Source: Marinoscillum pacificum
Lineage (GTDB): Bacteria; Bacteroidota; Bacteroidia; Cytophagales; Cyclobacteriaceae
NCBI RefSeq assembly: GCF_024714495.1
Contig: NZ_JAMZMJ010000014.1
Span: 1-64,000 of the forward strand
Direction of reading: 5' to 3'
Length of the DNA: 64,000 nt
Shown here: piece after piece, positions 44,855 to 57,053 of the stretch
How positions within the stretch are numbered: position 1 is the stretch's first letter
Layout of the letters: the number at the start of each line of letters is the position of its first letter
Translations under genes and position numbers: made by a program
The notes under the pieces: model-generated
The model's input: the letters and a program-made list of their open reading frames with translations, nothing else
What the model was told of the DNA's origin: nothing
Databases searched by the model: none

Positions 44855-45889
44855 ATGAACAAGAAAAGAGAAGTCACCATTTATGATATTGCCAGGGAAC
44901 TCAATGTTTCCCCATCTACGGTATCTCGGGCTTTGAAGGACCATCATAGTATTGGTAAGAAAACGAAAAAAGCCGTTCTTAAATTGGCTGAAGAAAGAGG
45001 GTATCAGCCGAACATCATCGCTTCAAGTTTAAGGAGTAACAAAACCAACACGATTGGTATTATTACTTCATGGATCAATAGGCCATTCATCTCCTCATTA
45101 ATAAGTGGAGTGGAGATGGCAGCAAATAAGTCAGGGTTTAATGTAATTATTTCACAATCACATGACAGCTATGAAAATGAAGTTGCTAATGCAAAAACAC
45201 TTTATGGAAGTAGGATAGAAGGGTTGGTGGTTTCTTTGGCAATGGAAACTACAAATTACGACCACTTTCAAAAATTTCTAAAGAAGAATATCCCTGTAGT
45301 ATTTGTAGATAGAGTGCCAGATGATTTGAATACCACCAAAGTGGTGATTAATAATTACGAATCAGGGTTTAAGGCAACAGAACATCTTATCGAGCAAGGT
45401 TGTAAGCGAATTGCTCACATTGGAGGTGTGCGTCATCGAAATGTGTACAGCGAACGAATGAACGGATATGTGGCGGCACTGAAGAAGCATGGTTTAGAGG
45501 TAGATTCCAATCTCATCGTTGAGAGTGATCGACTGAGCTCAGAAGAAGGGTATCGAATTGCTGAATATTTGATCAATTTGGATGCTAGGCCTGATGGGGT
45601 CTTTTCAGCCAATGATACAGCTGCGGTGAGTTTTATTAAGTATGCCAAATCAGTTGGTGTGAATGTGCCTGAAGATATTGCCGTGATTGGTTTTAATAAC
45701 GATCCCATTTCTACTATCATTGACCCAGCACTTTCTACTGTCAGCCATCCCGCATTTGAAATGGGAAAACTTGTAGCTGCTCAGGTATTAAATCAAGGGC
45801 GCTTGCCGTCCGAACTAATACAGGCTCAAACGATCATGTTGGAAACAGAGCTGATCATTCGTGAGTCCACTTTGCGGGAAAAACATTAA
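44855..45889 (+). CDS. LacI family transcriptional regulator
   Basis: A 344-residue repressor. The N-terminal HTH reads VTIYDIARELNVSPSTVSRALKD, followed by the hinge helix NIIASSLRSNKTNTIGII, and a periplasmic-binding-protein-like effector domain with the end block PSELIQAQTIMLETELIIRES. The substrate is unknown; LacI regulators usually sense sugars or nucleotides. The gene stands alone. The two operator-like sites in the window (18809-18822 and 57963-57974) carry the central-CG motif such proteins bind, and could belong to this or another LacI protein. A terminator follows at 45914. Confidence 0.93.
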   Translation: MNKKREVTIYDIARELNVSPSTVSRALKDHHSIGKKTKKAVLKLAEERGYQPNIIASSLRSNKTNTIGIITSWINRPFISSLISGVEMAANKSGFNVIISQSHDSYENEVANAKTLYGSRIEGLVVSLAMETTNYDHFQKFLKKNIPVVFVDRVPDDLNTTKVVINNYESGFKATEHLIEQGCKRIAHIGGVRHRNVYSERMNGYVAALKKHGLEVDSNLIVESDRLSSEEGYRIAEYLINLDARPDGVFSANDTAAVSFIKYAKSVGVNVPEDIAVIGFNNDPISTIIDPALSTVSHPAFEMGKLVAAQVLNQGRLPSELIQAQTIMLETELIIRESTLREKH

Positions 45890-45913
45890 ACTTTACAGTA
45901 GTGCAATAAAAAA

Positions 45914-45936
45914 GCCATTACCGAGTAGATAATGGC
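45914..45936. terminator. bidirectional terminator
   Basis: GCCATTA/TAATGGC arms with a 9-base loop; A residues before and CTTTT after. It serves both the LacI gene (plus) and the superoxide dismutase gene (minus), where the T-run is longer. Confidence 0.82.
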
Positions 45937-45963
45937 CTTTTAGTGTTTTGATATTCTTAAAGC

Positions 45964-46569
45964 TTATTTAGCCTCTTCGTATCTTCTATTTACTTCAGTC
46001 CAGTTGATTACACCGAAGAATGCGTTGATATAATCAGGGCGCTTGTTTTGATATTTCAAGTAGTAAGCATGCTCCCACACGTCAAGTCCAAGGATAGGAG
46101 TACCTCCACATCCTACACCTGGCATCAATGGGTTATCCTGATTAGCGCTAGAGCAAACCTCTAGTTTTCCTCCAGGATGTACGCAAAGCCAAGCCCAGCC
46201 AGAACCAAATCTAGTCGCAGCAGCGTTGCTGAATTCATCTTTAAATTTTTCGAAATCACCGAAAGACTCAGTGATTGCATCCATGATCGCTCCTGAAGGG
46301 TTTCCTCCTCCGTCAGGACCAAGGATAGTCCAGAAAAGTGAGTGGTTCCAGTGTCCACCTCCGTTATTTCTTACTGCACCATTATCACTGTGGCTTTTCA
46401 AAAGTTCTTCTAGAGACTTTCCTTCCATCTCAGTGCCTTCTACTGCAGCGTTAAGTTTAGCTACATATCCAGCGTGGTGCTTGCCATGGTGGATTTCCAT
46501 GGTTTGAGTATCGATATGTGGCTCAAGTGAATCATGAGCATATGGTAAATCTGGTAATTCAAATGCCAT
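45964..46569 (-). CDS. sodB: Fe/Mn superoxide dismutase
   Basis: A 201-residue Fe/Mn superoxide dismutase. The N-terminal block [13 protein letters not shown] includes the first metal His, GHWNHSLFW the second, and [12 protein letters not shown] the Asp and last His; this is the complete set. Metal choice (Fe or Mn) cannot be read with confidence; the gene symbol is therefore provisional (sodA is possible). I use the ATG at 46569, which gives the usual N-terminus ([10 protein letters not shown]). The frame extends upstream from a TTG. A TATATTTG -7 element lies at 46619-46612 on the minus strand, without a clear -33. It is downstream of tadA. Confidence 0.94.
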   Translation of the reverse strand: MAFELPDLPYAHDSLEPHIDTQTMEIHHGKHHAGYVAKLNAAVEGTEMEGKSLEELLKSHSDNGAVRNNGGGHWNHSLFWTILGPDGGGNPSGAIMDAITESFGDFEKFKDEFSNAAATRFGSGWAWLCVHPGGKLEVCSSANQDNPLMPGVGCGGTPILGLDVWEHAYYLKYQNKRPDYINAFFGVINWTEVNRRYEEAK

Positions 46570-46631
46570 TTTTTGCTTTCTATTTAGGTTTAAAAAATTC
46601 GTTTCTTCTTTCAAATATAAAACACTCGTGA

Positions 46632-47093
46632 CTAGGAATTGTTTCTTCGCATCCGACTAAAAAAAGATTTTAACATCATCGTCGATTCTTCTGCGAGTAA
46701 ACCTCCTGAAATCTCTGTCTGAGGATGTATGATTTCAGGGTTGGATTGTCGGTATCCACGTTTTTCATCCTGTGCTCCGTAAACTACGCGAGCAATCTGG
46801 GACCAATACAAAGCTCCTCCACACATGGTGCACGGTTCTAAAGTCACATAAAGCGTACATTGATCCAGGTAGCGTGATCCTAGATAATTTTGTGCTGCTG
46901 TAATGGCTAGCATTTCTGCGTGAGCAGTGACATCATTTAGTCGCTCTACTTGATTGTAGGCTCTGGCAATAATTCTATTCTGACAAACTACAACAGCTCC
47001 AACAGGAACTTCTCCATCTTCAAAGGCCTTTTGCGCTTCTTTCAAAGCCTGGTTCATGTAATGATCGTCGCTATGGATGCTTAAGTCGCTCAT
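46632..47093 (-). CDS. tadA: tRNA-specific adenosine deaminase
   Basis: A 153-residue cytidine/deoxycytidylate deaminase-fold enzyme, which converts adenosine-34 of tRNA-Arg to inosine. Zinc and catalytic residues are in HAEMLAI (His, Glu) and [11 protein letters not shown] (two Cys). The [14 protein letters not shown] and N-terminal [18 protein letters not shown] blocks are typical of TadA. Length is normal. Its start overlaps the end of the next upstream gene by 4 bp (47090-47093), forming an operon with the secreted protein. The sod gene lies downstream with 62 bp between. Confidence 0.93.
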   Translation of the reverse strand: MSDLSIHSDDHYMNQALKEAQKAFEDGEVPVGAVVVCQNRIIARAYNQVERLNDVTAHAEMLAITAAQNYLGSRYLDQCTLYVTLEPCTMCGGALYWSQIARVVYGAQDEKRGYRQSNPEIIHPQTEISGGLLAEESTMMLKSFFSRMRRNNS

Positions 47094-47647
47094 TTTACTC
47101 TCACACTGTTCATGATCTCATGCGCCGAATCCTGCCATTGGTTCTGCTGCTTCGCAGGGCATGTAAAATTAAAGAGCAAAATCTTATCTTGATAGAGCGT
47201 GTATTGAATATAAGTGTATTTAGCAATCGCAACACCATTTCCAAAGGTTGCATCCTCATCAGTTACTCTGGAAATGAATTCGAAAACGATGAATTTGCGA
47301 CCAGCTTTTTCCACTATTCCTTCTTGTATGAACTCAATTTCTGTAAAGAGATTGGCTATTGTGGATTTATAGAGACTTTTAATCACTTCATAATTGCCAC
47401 CTTGCCAGGTATTACTAGTTTCATTCACTACCACATCGATCTGCTGATTGTAATCAGTGTACATCGCAATTGGTGGTCTTGAGGAAATGTTTTTCTGAAT
47501 GATTTCCCCTTGCTCCAAGGCTCTGAAATCTTCAGGAATATCCATGGAGATATGGTCATTAACCTTAGTTCTTTTGAGTTGGTATTGTGAGCTGGCCTGA
47601 AAACCAATAACCAAACTTATGACCGCTAGAATGTATTTGATATTCAT
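47090..47647 (-). CDS. secreted protein of unknown function
   Basis: A 185-residue protein with a signal peptide when started at the ATG at 47647 (MNIKYILAVISLVIG, cleavage near ASSQ); a TTG start 24 bp upstream would add a polar leader and is rejected. The mature part has VNDHISMDIPEDFRALEQGEI, then an ANLFTEIEFIQEGIVEKAGRKFIVFEFIS segment and ends in NQWQDSAHEIMNSVRV. The layout resembles PsbP/Mog1-like proteins with a DUF1795-type fold, but this is only an impression. It is the first gene of an operon with tadA. Confidence 0.68.
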   Translation of the reverse strand: MNIKYILAVISLVIGFQASSQYQLKRTKVNDHISMDIPEDFRALEQGEIIQKNISSRPPIAMYTDYNQQIDVVVNETSNTWQGGNYEVIKSLYKSTIANLFTEIEFIQEGIVEKAGRKFIVFEFISRVTDEDATFGNGVAIAKYTYIQYTLYQDKILLFNFTCPAKQQNQWQDSAHEIMNSVRVK

Positions 47648-47785
47648 TAAACTGGGTTGTTTTTGAGTCAAAGCTAAAACTTATGTGGTTGTAACAGTGA
47701 AAGAGTGCCAAAAAAAGGTGCAACATATGCTTTAGCATGCTAATTTCGTACGAGATAAGTGTCGGCTTAAAATCAGGTTGGTCAA

Positions 47786-47815
47786 TTTGCCGATTGGCTA
47801 AACCGTATAAATTTG
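47786..47815 (+). promoter_or_regulatory. Bacteroidota-type promoter of aspS
   Basis: TTTG (47786-47789), 18-base spacer, TAAATTTG (47808-47815): a full match of both elements. Expected transcription start is near 47822, about 32 nt before the aspS ATG. Confidence 0.82.
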
Positions 47816-47853
47816 CCGCTGTTTAAAACTGAAAGAAGTAAAGCATATATAAA

Positions 47854-49617
47854 ATGTTAAGAACACACACGTGCGGAGAGCTTAGAAGTGAGCATATTGG
47901 TCAGGAAGTAACTTTGTCTGGTTGGGTACAGAAGGTACGAGACAAAGGTGGAATGATATGGATTGATATCAGGGATCGATATGGTATTACACAGCTAATT
48001 TTTGAAGAAGGTGTGACGAGTAAAGAGGCTATCGAAACGGCAAGAGAAGTTGGTCGTGAGTTCGTAATCTCGGCCACTGGTCAGGTGGTAGAGCGTGTGG
48101 CTAAAAATGATAAAATTCCTACAGGAGATATCGAAATCAAAGTAGGTGAATTGAAAATATTCAATAAGTCAAAAACTCCTCCATTCATTATAGACAATGA
48201 TACAGATGGTGGTGAGGACCTAAGAGCAAAATACAGATATCTTGACCTAAGAAGAGAGGTTGTTAGAAAGAATTTGGTAATGAGACATGAGTTGTTGCAA
48301 AAGACTCGTGCATACCTTTCCAACAACCTTTTCATGGAAGTAGAGACTCCTTATTTGATCAAGAGTACTCCAGAAGGCGCTCGTGACTTTGTGGTTCCAT
48401 CTAGAATGAACCCAAATCAGTTCTATGCCCTTCCTCAGTCTCCTCAAACCTTCAAGCAATTGTTGATGGTTTCGGGGTTTGATAGATATTTCCAGATTGT
48501 AAAATGTTTTCGTGACGAAGATTTAAGAGCAGACAGACAGCCTGAGTTTACTCAGATAGACTGTGAAATGAGCTTTGTAACTCGTGAAGATATTTTGAAC
48601 ACTTTCGAAGGCTTAATCAAATACTTGTTCAAAGAAGTGAAAGGTGTAGAACTTGGTGAGTTGCCACACATTCCTTACAGCGAAGCAATGTCTAAATACG
48701 GTTCAGATAAGCCGGACTTGCGTTTTGGAATGGAGTTCGTAGAATTGAACGACCTGGCTCAAGGCAAAGGCTTTGTGGTGTTTGATAGCGTAGAGTTAGT
48801 TGTGGGGATCAATGCAGAAGGATGTGCTGACTACACACGTAAGCAGATTGACGAATTGACCGAGTTTGTGAAAAAACCACAGATTGGTGCAAAAGGTCTT
48901 GTGTATGTGAAATACAACGAAGACGGTACATTAAAGAGCTCAGTCGATAAATTCTATGACGAAGCAGCGTTGAAAACATGGGCTGAGAAGTTTGGTGCTA
49001 AGCCAGGTGACTTGATGTTGATTCTTGCTGGAGATACTAACAAAGTAAGAAAGCAATTGAATGAGCTAAGACTTGAGATGGGAACAAGATTGGGTCTTAG
49101 AGATAAAAATACATTTGCAGCGGCATGGGTTGTTGACTTCCCATTATTGGAGTGGGATGAAGAAACAGAAAGATTCCATGCAATGCACCACCCATTCACA
49201 TCACCAAACCCTGAGGATTTGGACAAACTAGCAACTGATCCTGGTGAGGTAAGAGCCAATGCTTATGACATGGTGGTGAATGGTGTAGAGTTAGGTGGTG
49301 GTTCTATCAGAATTCATGATCGAGACATTCAGTCGTCCATGTTTGATGCATTAGGGTTCACTAAAGAAGAGGCTCAAGAGCAGTTCGGTTTCTTGATGAA
49401 TGCTTTCGAATACGGAGCTCCTCCACATGGCGGTATTGCATTCGGGTTTGATAGATTGTGTGCTTTGTTTGGTGGTCAGGATAGTATCAGAGACTTCATC
49501 GCCTTCCCGAAAAACACTTCAGGAAGGGATGTAATGATCGATTCGCCATCATTAATTGACGGTGCGCAGTTGGAAGAGCTTCACTTGAAGTTAACTCCTG
49601 TATCTAAAAGTGAATAA
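47854..49617 (+). CDS. aspS: aspartyl-tRNA synthetase
   Basis: A 587-residue class IIb synthetase of bacterial type. An OB-fold anticodon-binding domain at the N-terminus ([26 protein letters not shown]) is followed by motif 1 ([20 protein letters not shown]), motif 2 ([23 protein letters not shown]), a GAD insertion (about 290-420) and motif 3 (GIAFGFDRL). It loads tRNA-Asp. The presence of the GAD insertion and the 580-590 length mark it as the bacterial form. Whether it is discriminating or also charges tRNA-Asn is not readable by eye. It has its own consensus promoter. Confidence 0.97.
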   Translation: MLRTHTCGELRSEHIGQEVTLSGWVQKVRDKGGMIWIDIRDRYGITQLIFEEGVTSKEAIETAREVGREFVISATGQVVERVAKNDKIPTGDIEIKVGELKIFNKSKTPPFIIDNDTDGGEDLRAKYRYLDLRREVVRKNLVMRHELLQKTRAYLSNNLFMEVETPYLIKSTPEGARDFVVPSRMNPNQFYALPQSPQTFKQLLMVSGFDRYFQIVKCFRDEDLRADRQPEFTQIDCEMSFVTREDILNTFEGLIKYLFKEVKGVELGELPHIPYSEAMSKYGSDKPDLRFGMEFVELNDLAQGKGFVVFDSVELVVGINAEGCADYTRKQIDELTEFVKKPQIGAKGLVYVKYNEDGTLKSSVDKFYDEAALKTWAEKFGAKPGDLMLILAGDTNKVRKQLNELRLEMGTRLGLRDKNTFAAAWVVDFPLLEWDEETERFHAMHHPFTSPNPEDLDKLATDPGEVRANAYDMVVNGVELGGGSIRIHDRDIQSSMFDALGFTKEEAQEQFGFLMNAFEYGAPPHGGIAFGFDRLCALFGGQDSIRDFIAFPKNTSGRDVMIDSPSLIDGAQLEELHLKLTPVSKSE

Positions 49618-49650
49618 TTTGCTAAATTGAGTAACTCATAGCACTAGAAT

Positions 49651-50556
49651 ATGACCAAGAAATTTCTCCTTTATTCGTCTCCAATTGTCATTTTGTTTAT
49701 GACAATTTCATTGTTCGAGCCATGGATATACAGAAACTTCATCACGAGTGGAGTAGTTGATACCCGGCTAAAAGGAGAACATTTTGATATTATTGCGCAC
49801 AAAGGGGCGTCGGGAGTCGCCCCTGAAAACACCCTGGCTGCTGTACAGTTGGCACTGGATATGGGTGTAGACATGATCGAAATCGATGTGCGAAATACTC
49901 ATGACGAAGAGATTGTGGTGATACATGACGCTACGTTGGATCGCACTACTGACGGTACTGGTCTCGTTCATGATTACACATTAGAGGAAATCAAGCAACT
50001 GGATGCTGGCTCCTGGTTTGGTGACGCCAAATATGTTGGTGAAAAAGTTCCTACCTTAAAAGAAGTGTTGGATTTAGTTAATGGTCAATGTCAGGTGTTG
50101 ATTGAAATCAAACACATGGATCACCCACATTATCATGACTTTGCTGAGAAGTTGATTGATGTTATCAAGGAGGAGAAAAATGGTTATGAATGGATCATTC
50201 TTCAATCAGAAGAAGTAGAATATTTAGAAGCTGCCCATGAATATGATGATCATGTGCAGACTAAGAAGCTCATGATAGGTGAAGATTCAACGCCATTGCT
50301 GGCCTTCTATATCGAAACCAAAATGCACCTTGGAAGAGCGAAAGAAGATGATCGCATGAAAGCTTTGAATCCTGAGTTTCATACGTTGAGTACTCGCCGT
50401 GTATTCCGAATGCATGCCAGAGGGTTTCAGGTTTACACCTATTCACCAAACACAGAGGAGGACATGATCAAGATGCTACACATGGGTGTAGATGGTATTA
50501 TCACTGACTTTCCTGATAAACTGGTGAAAATTAGAAAGGATATAGAAAATCTTTAA
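49651..50556 (+). CDS. glycerophosphodiester phosphodiesterase family protein
   Basis: A 301-residue GDPD-family TIM-barrel phosphodiesterase. A hydrophobic N-terminal segment (about 5-25) suggests a membrane anchor or uncleaved signal. The catalytic signature is AHKGASGVAPENTLAA, with EIDVRNTHDEEIVVIHDATLDRTTDGTG carrying the metal Glu-x-Asp and the second His. GDPD enzymes split glycerophosphodiesters into glycerol 3-phosphate and an alcohol. The ending VYTYSPNTEEDMIKMLHMGVDGIITDFPD is the typical late block. It starts 33 bp after aspS, so it may be co-transcribed. It converges on the TPR lipoprotein with a 4-bp overlap. Confidence 0.9.
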   Translation: MTKKFLLYSSPIVILFMTISLFEPWIYRNFITSGVVDTRLKGEHFDIIAHKGASGVAPENTLAAVQLALDMGVDMIEIDVRNTHDEEIVVIHDATLDRTTDGTGLVHDYTLEEIKQLDAGSWFGDAKYVGEKVPTLKEVLDLVNGQCQVLIEIKHMDHPHYHDFAEKLIDVIKEEKNGYEWIILQSEEVEYLEAAHEYDDHVQTKKLMIGEDSTPLLAFYIETKMHLGRAKEDDRMKALNPEFHTLSTRRVFRMHARGFQVYTYSPNTEEDMIKMLHMGVDGIITDFPDKLVKIRKDIENL

Positions 50557-51542
50557 AGTCCTTGCAGGGATAGGTTATCAACTTCTGCAGCTATATACCC
50601 AAATGAATCCCAGGCGGGATTTTTCAAGATTCGATCAAATAAATCACGAGCTAAATCAACCTGCCCGCTGTAAGAGTAGTAGTTAGCTACTCCATAACCG
50701 AGCGTCGGATCTATAGAGCTATTGTCTGCTCGGTAAGCATAATCCAAAATGGTCGCCACATTATACACTCCTTTATGCATCAATAACTGCTGATGATAGG
50801 ACGTGTATTCAATGATATCCATTCGTTTATTAATCGGCTTCAATAGATCAGCTGCAGCAGCTTCATTTCCACTTTTCTTGTAGGTCATATAGAACCAGTT
50901 CGTTGTGGCTACTTTCAGATCGTCGTTATCAGCATAAGCCATGCACTGTTTGAATGAGGAAATAGCTTTGTCATAGTTTCCTTTTAAGTAGTAGGCTATT
51001 CCGAGGTGATACCAAATATTCCACTTGTTGTTTGTCAGCGGTTTGTTTAAGCGGTTTGGAAGGCCGTCAAGCTCTAAAGCGTTTTTTACTGGTCTCACAT
51101 AAAATGCTGCTTTTTGCAAGTCTTCGATAGCTCTGTCGAAATCTCGGGTAGTGATAAATCGATGACCTCTGTGTCGAAGAAGTTTATATGAATTAGGAAA
51201 AAGATCAAGACCCACCGAATAAATACGTATAGCGTCTTTATATCTCCCTAAATAGCCCAAGCGTCTGCCGTACCAGATGATGTTATCAAGACTGTCAGGT
51301 TGTGATTCGTAGTTTTTTCGAGCTTCTTCCATTTGCTCTTCACGCTGCTCACGAGTTCGTTCAGACATGGATTTAGCAGGCAAGATCATTCCGGATAAAG
51401 AAATGACCTGATTAGGATCAGATGCAGGAGCATCAAAATCCTGTAAGGACTCTTCCGCTTGTTGTCCTTGACTGCTTTGAGTTTCCAGACAACCTGTAGC
51501 AGAGACCAGTATCAGTAAACCTATGGCGAATGGTTTTTTCAT
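50553..51542 (-). CDS. TPR lipoprotein
   Basis: A 329-residue lipoprotein: signal peptide and lipobox SATGC (Cys18). The mature protein contains several TPR-like helix pairs (for example GRRLGYLGRYKDAIRIYSVGLDLFPN, IAYYLKGNYDKAISSFKQCMAY and YYSYSGQVDLARDLFDRILKN), so it is likely a scaffold at the outer membrane facing the periplasm. It starts 40 bp after the stop of the upstream amidohydrolase gene, suggesting an operon. No further functional clue is seen. Confidence 0.82.
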   Translation of the reverse strand: MKKPFAIGLLILVSATGCLETQSSQGQQAEESLQDFDAPASDPNQVISLSGMILPAKSMSERTREQREEQMEEARKNYESQPDSLDNIIWYGRRLGYLGRYKDAIRIYSVGLDLFPNSYKLLRHRGHRFITTRDFDRAIEDLQKAAFYVRPVKNALELDGLPNRLNKPLTNNKWNIWYHLGIAYYLKGNYDKAISSFKQCMAYADNDDLKVATTNWFYMTYKKSGNEAAAADLLKPINKRMDIIEYTSYHQQLLMHKGVYNVATILDYAYRADNSSIDPTLGYGVANYYSYSGQVDLARDLFDRILKNPAWDSFGYIAAEVDNLSLQGL

Positions 51543-51582
51543 GAGCGTGCTGGGTTCTGCCCCAATTTATCCAAAAAGGCCA

Positions 51583-53160
51583 TCAATCCCAATTTGGATA
51601 GCCTGGTTGTACAATTTCACCTTCTTCCTCTTTTGCCTTTTTTACCATTTCTCTCACGTCTTTCAGCAATTCTTTGGCGTCAAAAACGATTCCATCTTTG
51701 ATGGTATATTTCACTCCACCAGCTCTGATTATCTCATTGTCTTCAGTTAAGCGAATAGCTCCAGTACCATAAAGCACTTTTAAATCTGCTAATGGGTTCT
51801 CTTCTACAATGACCAGATCCGCCATTTTTCCAACTTCGATGGTTCCGATTTTGTCCTCCATTCCCAGGGCTTCTGCTCCCATAAGGGTTGCAGATCGGAT
51901 TACTTCCAGTGGATGAAAGCCTGCTTCTCTCAGCAATTCCAATTCTCGGATGTAAGCAAAGCCATACAATTGGTAGATGTAGCCACTATCCGATCCGGTG
52001 GTCACACGTCCACCTCTATTTTTGTATTCATTCACAAACTGCATCCAGATCTTGTAATTGTTCTTCCAGGTTACTTCTTGCTCGGTTCCCCAGGAGTGCC
52101 AGTAAGAACCATGTGAAACCTTACTGGGCGCATAAAACTCCCACTGTACTGGAAGAGTAAAGTCTTCATGCCATTCGGCTCTTCGGGCACGCATTAAGTC
52201 CCTGTTTGCTTCGTAAATATTGAAAGTAGGATCGAGTGTGAAATCTCTGGAAAGTAGTGTCTCCATGACTTCATTCCATTTGTCAGATCCAGGTTCAGCG
52301 GCTTGCTCCCATAGTTTTCCAGCTTCTTCAAAACGGTGTTGTTCATTTTGGTAGTTGTAGTCTACAGGGTAGTGCTGCACAATTCTGTCAGCAAACATCG
52401 CTTCCGGAAGTCCATACCAATGCTCCATGCTGGTCAAGCCCCATTCAGAAGAGTTCAATACGTTCAACCAGGCTACGTTAGTTTGTGCGTGATGACATGC
52501 TGATCCTAATCCTAATCGTTTATTTTCTTCGAGAGCGGCTTTCATGATGTCAGGACGTGCACCAAAGAATTTGATTCCGTCAGAACCTGCTTCAGCATTA
52601 TCTTTAACCCATTTTACGGCCTCTTCCGGAGTGTCAATACCATCGGTTCCCATTCCAAACCCTGTATATGAGACGATTCTAGGAGCAGTGATTTCATTCT
52701 TTCCAGATCGCTTCTTGTGTTCCAATGTCCACTCCCTGCCTCGAAAGCTTCCAGGTTCACGAATGGTGGTGATTCCATGTCCCATCCATAATTTAAATAC
52801 ATATTCTGCCGGTATTTCACGAATAGACCCAATGTGACCATGCATGTCTATGAAGCCAGGCAACACATACATACCTGAAGCATCAATTTCTTTAGCGCCA
52901 GCATTAGCTTTAGGTCTTCTGCTTTCAGAAATGTCTACTCCTGGAGATCCTACTACTTGCACTTTAGTAATTTTATTGTCCTCTACGACTATGTCCACCG
53001 GCCCCATTGGAGGTGCGCCGTTTCCATTGATGAGTGTTGCACCTCTGATGATCAGTTGAGTGTAGGGCCCTTCACCATCTGTTCTGTCAGGGGCAGGAGT
53101 CTGAGCCATGACACTTAGTGATAAAAAACAAACAATTAGTAGTGTGTAGAAGTACCTCAT
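51583..53160 (-). CDS. secreted amidohydrolase family protein
   Basis: A 525-residue protein with signal peptide from the ATG at 53160 (MRYFYTLLIVCFL, cleavage near MAQT). The longer frame, from a TTG, would overlap the divergent gene and is rejected. Metal ligands of the amidohydrolase superfamily can be seen: GFIDMHGHIGS (His-x-His), ACHHAQTN (His) and TTGSDSGYIYQL (Asp), plus the final GTIEVGKMADLVIVEENPLADL, which is typical. Subtype (imidazolonepropionase-like, prolidase or other) is not readable. It is followed by the TPR lipoprotein gene. Confidence 0.88.
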   Translation of the reverse strand: MRYFYTLLIVCFLSLSVMAQTPAPDRTDGEGPYTQLIIRGATLINGNGAPPMGPVDIVVEDNKITKVQVVGSPGVDISESRRPKANAGAKEIDASGMYVLPGFIDMHGHIGSIREIPAEYVFKLWMGHGITTIREPGSFRGREWTLEHKKRSGKNEITAPRIVSYTGFGMGTDGIDTPEEAVKWVKDNAEAGSDGIKFFGARPDIMKAALEENKRLGLGSACHHAQTNVAWLNVLNSSEWGLTSMEHWYGLPEAMFADRIVQHYPVDYNYQNEQHRFEEAGKLWEQAAEPGSDKWNEVMETLLSRDFTLDPTFNIYEANRDLMRARRAEWHEDFTLPVQWEFYAPSKVSHGSYWHSWGTEQEVTWKNNYKIWMQFVNEYKNRGGRVTTGSDSGYIYQLYGFAYIRELELLREAGFHPLEVIRSATLMGAEALGMEDKIGTIEVGKMADLVIVEENPLADLKVLYGTGAIRLTEDNEIIRAGGVKYTIKDGIVFDAKELLKDVREMVKKAKEEEGEIVQPGYPNWD

Positions 53161-53227
53161 AGTGAATTGTCTAATTTTGCAGTTCAATATAAAAGATTTT
53201 TCAGGATCAAAAACGATATTTCCAGAT

Positions 53228-53782
53228 ATGGCGAAGACACTATCAAGCATGCTTGATTTAGGCACTGAGGCTCCGGATTTTGAATTGAAGGATGTGGTAA
53301 CCGGCAAATCAATCTCCTTTGCAAATGCAAGAGGAGCAAAAGGAACGTTGGTTATGTTTATCTGTGCTCACTGTCCTTATGTAATCCATGTACAAGATGA
53401 AATAGTGAAAATAGTTGCAGAATACAGAGACCTTGGGGTGGATTTTATCGCCATTTCTAGCAATGATGCAGAGAATTACCCTGGTGATAGTCCGGAGAAA
53501 CTGAAAGAGCAAGCTGAGACAGTAGGGTTCTCATTCCCTTATTTATACGATGAGGGTCAATCGGTTGCTAAAGCCTATCAAGCAGAATGTACACCGGACT
53601 TTTTCTTATTTGATGAAAACAATCAATTGGTGTATAGAGGGCGGATGGATGAGTCTACTCCAGGAAATGATAAGCCAAATGATGGTAAGGATTTACACGC
53701 GGCACTTGACGCTTTGATCAAAGGAACTGCTATTTCTGAGGATCAATATCCAAGTATGGGCTGCAATATCAAATGGAAGTAG
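53228..53782 (+). CDS. thioredoxin-fold AhpC/TSA-like protein
   Basis: A 184-residue thioredoxin-like protein starting at the ATG at 53228 (MAKTLSSMLDLG); the longer frame begins with GTG and adds a non-conserved leader. The opening LGTEAPDFELKDVVTGK and the motif FICAHCPYVIHVQDE (CxxC) match the thioredoxin-family redoxins common in Bacteroidota. Further on, ISSNDAENYPGDSPEKLKEQA and TPDFFLFDENNQLVYRGRMD also fit. It lacks a signal peptide, so it probably works in the cytoplasm. It is divergent from the amidohydrolase. Confidence 0.88.
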   Translation: MAKTLSSMLDLGTEAPDFELKDVVTGKSISFANARGAKGTLVMFICAHCPYVIHVQDEIVKIVAEYRDLGVDFIAISSNDAENYPGDSPEKLKEQAETVGFSFPYLYDEGQSVAKAYQAECTPDFFLFDENNQLVYRGRMDESTPGNDKPNDGKDLHAALDALIKGTAISEDQYPSMGCNIKWK

Positions 53783-53859
53783 CGCAATCGTTTTACTTGA
53801 GGTAGCTTTTTATTAATTTGCGCGTCCCAAACAATATATCCCAATCATAATTACAGCAG

Positions 53860-54678
53860 ATGAGCAAGGCACAAGGAAGTTTTGACAAATTAACGACTCA
53901 CCGATTGCGTGAGATGAAAGCTAGTGGTGAGAAAATCGCTATGCTCACAGCTTATGATTACTCAATGGCCAGAATTCTTGACGATGCTGGTATCGATGTA
54001 ATATTGGTTGGGGACTCAGCGTCAAATGTGATGGCAGGTAATGAAACCACCGTGCCGATCACCTTGGATCACATGATTTGGCATGCTACTTCGGTTGTAA
54101 AGGCAGTTAATAGAGCTCTTGTTGTAGTAGATGTTCCTTTTGGTAGTTACCAGGGAAATAGTAGCGAGGCACTTCGCTCTTGTATCCGAATCATGAAAGA
54201 GTCCGGTGGACATGCTGTGAAGATGGAAGGTGGGTTGGAAATCAAAGAAAGTATTTCCAGAGTGTTGTCCGCAGGTATACCAGTAATGGGGCATTTAGGA
54301 TTGACACCTCAGTCTATTTATAAGTTTGGAACATATACTGTAAGGGCAAAAGAGGAAGAGGAGGCAGAGAAATTAAAGTCGGATGCTAAACTTCTGGAGG
54401 AGCTTGGCTGTTTTGGGATTGTGTTGGAGAAAATCCCTGCGCAATTGGCAAAGGAAGTTGCTGAATCAGTATCCATTCCAGTTATCGGAATAGGAGCCGG
54501 ACCACATGTGGACGGTCAGGTTTTGGTCGTTCATGACATGTTGGGAATCACGCAGGATTTCAAACCTAGATTTTTGCGACAATATGCGGACCTCAATACG
54601 GTAATGCGTGATGCAACCACTAATTTTATCAAGGATATCCGCTCAGGCGATTTCCCGAACGAGAAAGAAAGTTATTAA
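53860..54678 (+). CDS. panB: 3-methyl-2-oxobutanoate hydroxymethyltransferase
   Basis: A 272-residue TIM-barrel enzyme of pantothenate synthesis. It adds a hydroxymethyl group from 5,10-methylene-tetrahydrofolate to 2-oxoisovalerate to form ketopantoate. Motifs: [27 protein letters not shown] (metal), [35 protein letters not shown] and [15 protein letters not shown]. Length is standard. The other pan genes are not in the window. The next gene on the same strand, isocitrate dehydrogenase, begins 54 bp downstream without an obvious terminator. Confidence 0.96.
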   Translation: MSKAQGSFDKLTTHRLREMKASGEKIAMLTAYDYSMARILDDAGIDVILVGDSASNVMAGNETTVPITLDHMIWHATSVVKAVNRALVVVDVPFGSYQGNSSEALRSCIRIMKESGGHAVKMEGGLEIKESISRVLSAGIPVMGHLGLTPQSIYKFGTYTVRAKEEEEAEKLKSDAKLLEELGCFGIVLEKIPAQLAKEVAESVSIPVIGIGAGPHVDGQVLVVHDMLGITQDFKPRFLRQYADLNTVMRDATTNFIKDIRSGDFPNEKESY

Positions 54679-54726
54679 TCGATATAGAAACACACATAAT
54701 GACATACGGTCATTAAACACTTTTAA

Positions 54727-56964
<2,238 letters not shown>

Positions 56965-56986
56965 TTCCTAAGAAATAGATAAAAGT

Positions 56987-57021
56987 AAAAAGCTGATTTG
57001 CAGTAAGCAGATCAGCTTTTT
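56987..57021. terminator. terminator after isocitrate dehydrogenase
   Basis: AAAAGCTGAT/ATCAGCTTTT arms with a 13-base loop, T-run on the plus strand and A-run on the other side, so it can end transcripts from both convergent genes. Confidence 0.88.
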
Positions 57022-57053
57022 TGTTTTCAAAGATTCTATTAACATCCAACATT

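Noticed and set aside
53161-53307. TTG-initiated extension of the amidohydrolase
   Set aside because: Overlaps the divergent thioredoxin-like gene and would bury the signal peptide that begins at 53160.
54698-54714. AATGAC-ATACG-GTCATT hairpin before isocitrate dehydrogenase
   Set aside because: Six-base arms only and no T-run; may be a minor leader structure, not a supported terminator or operator.
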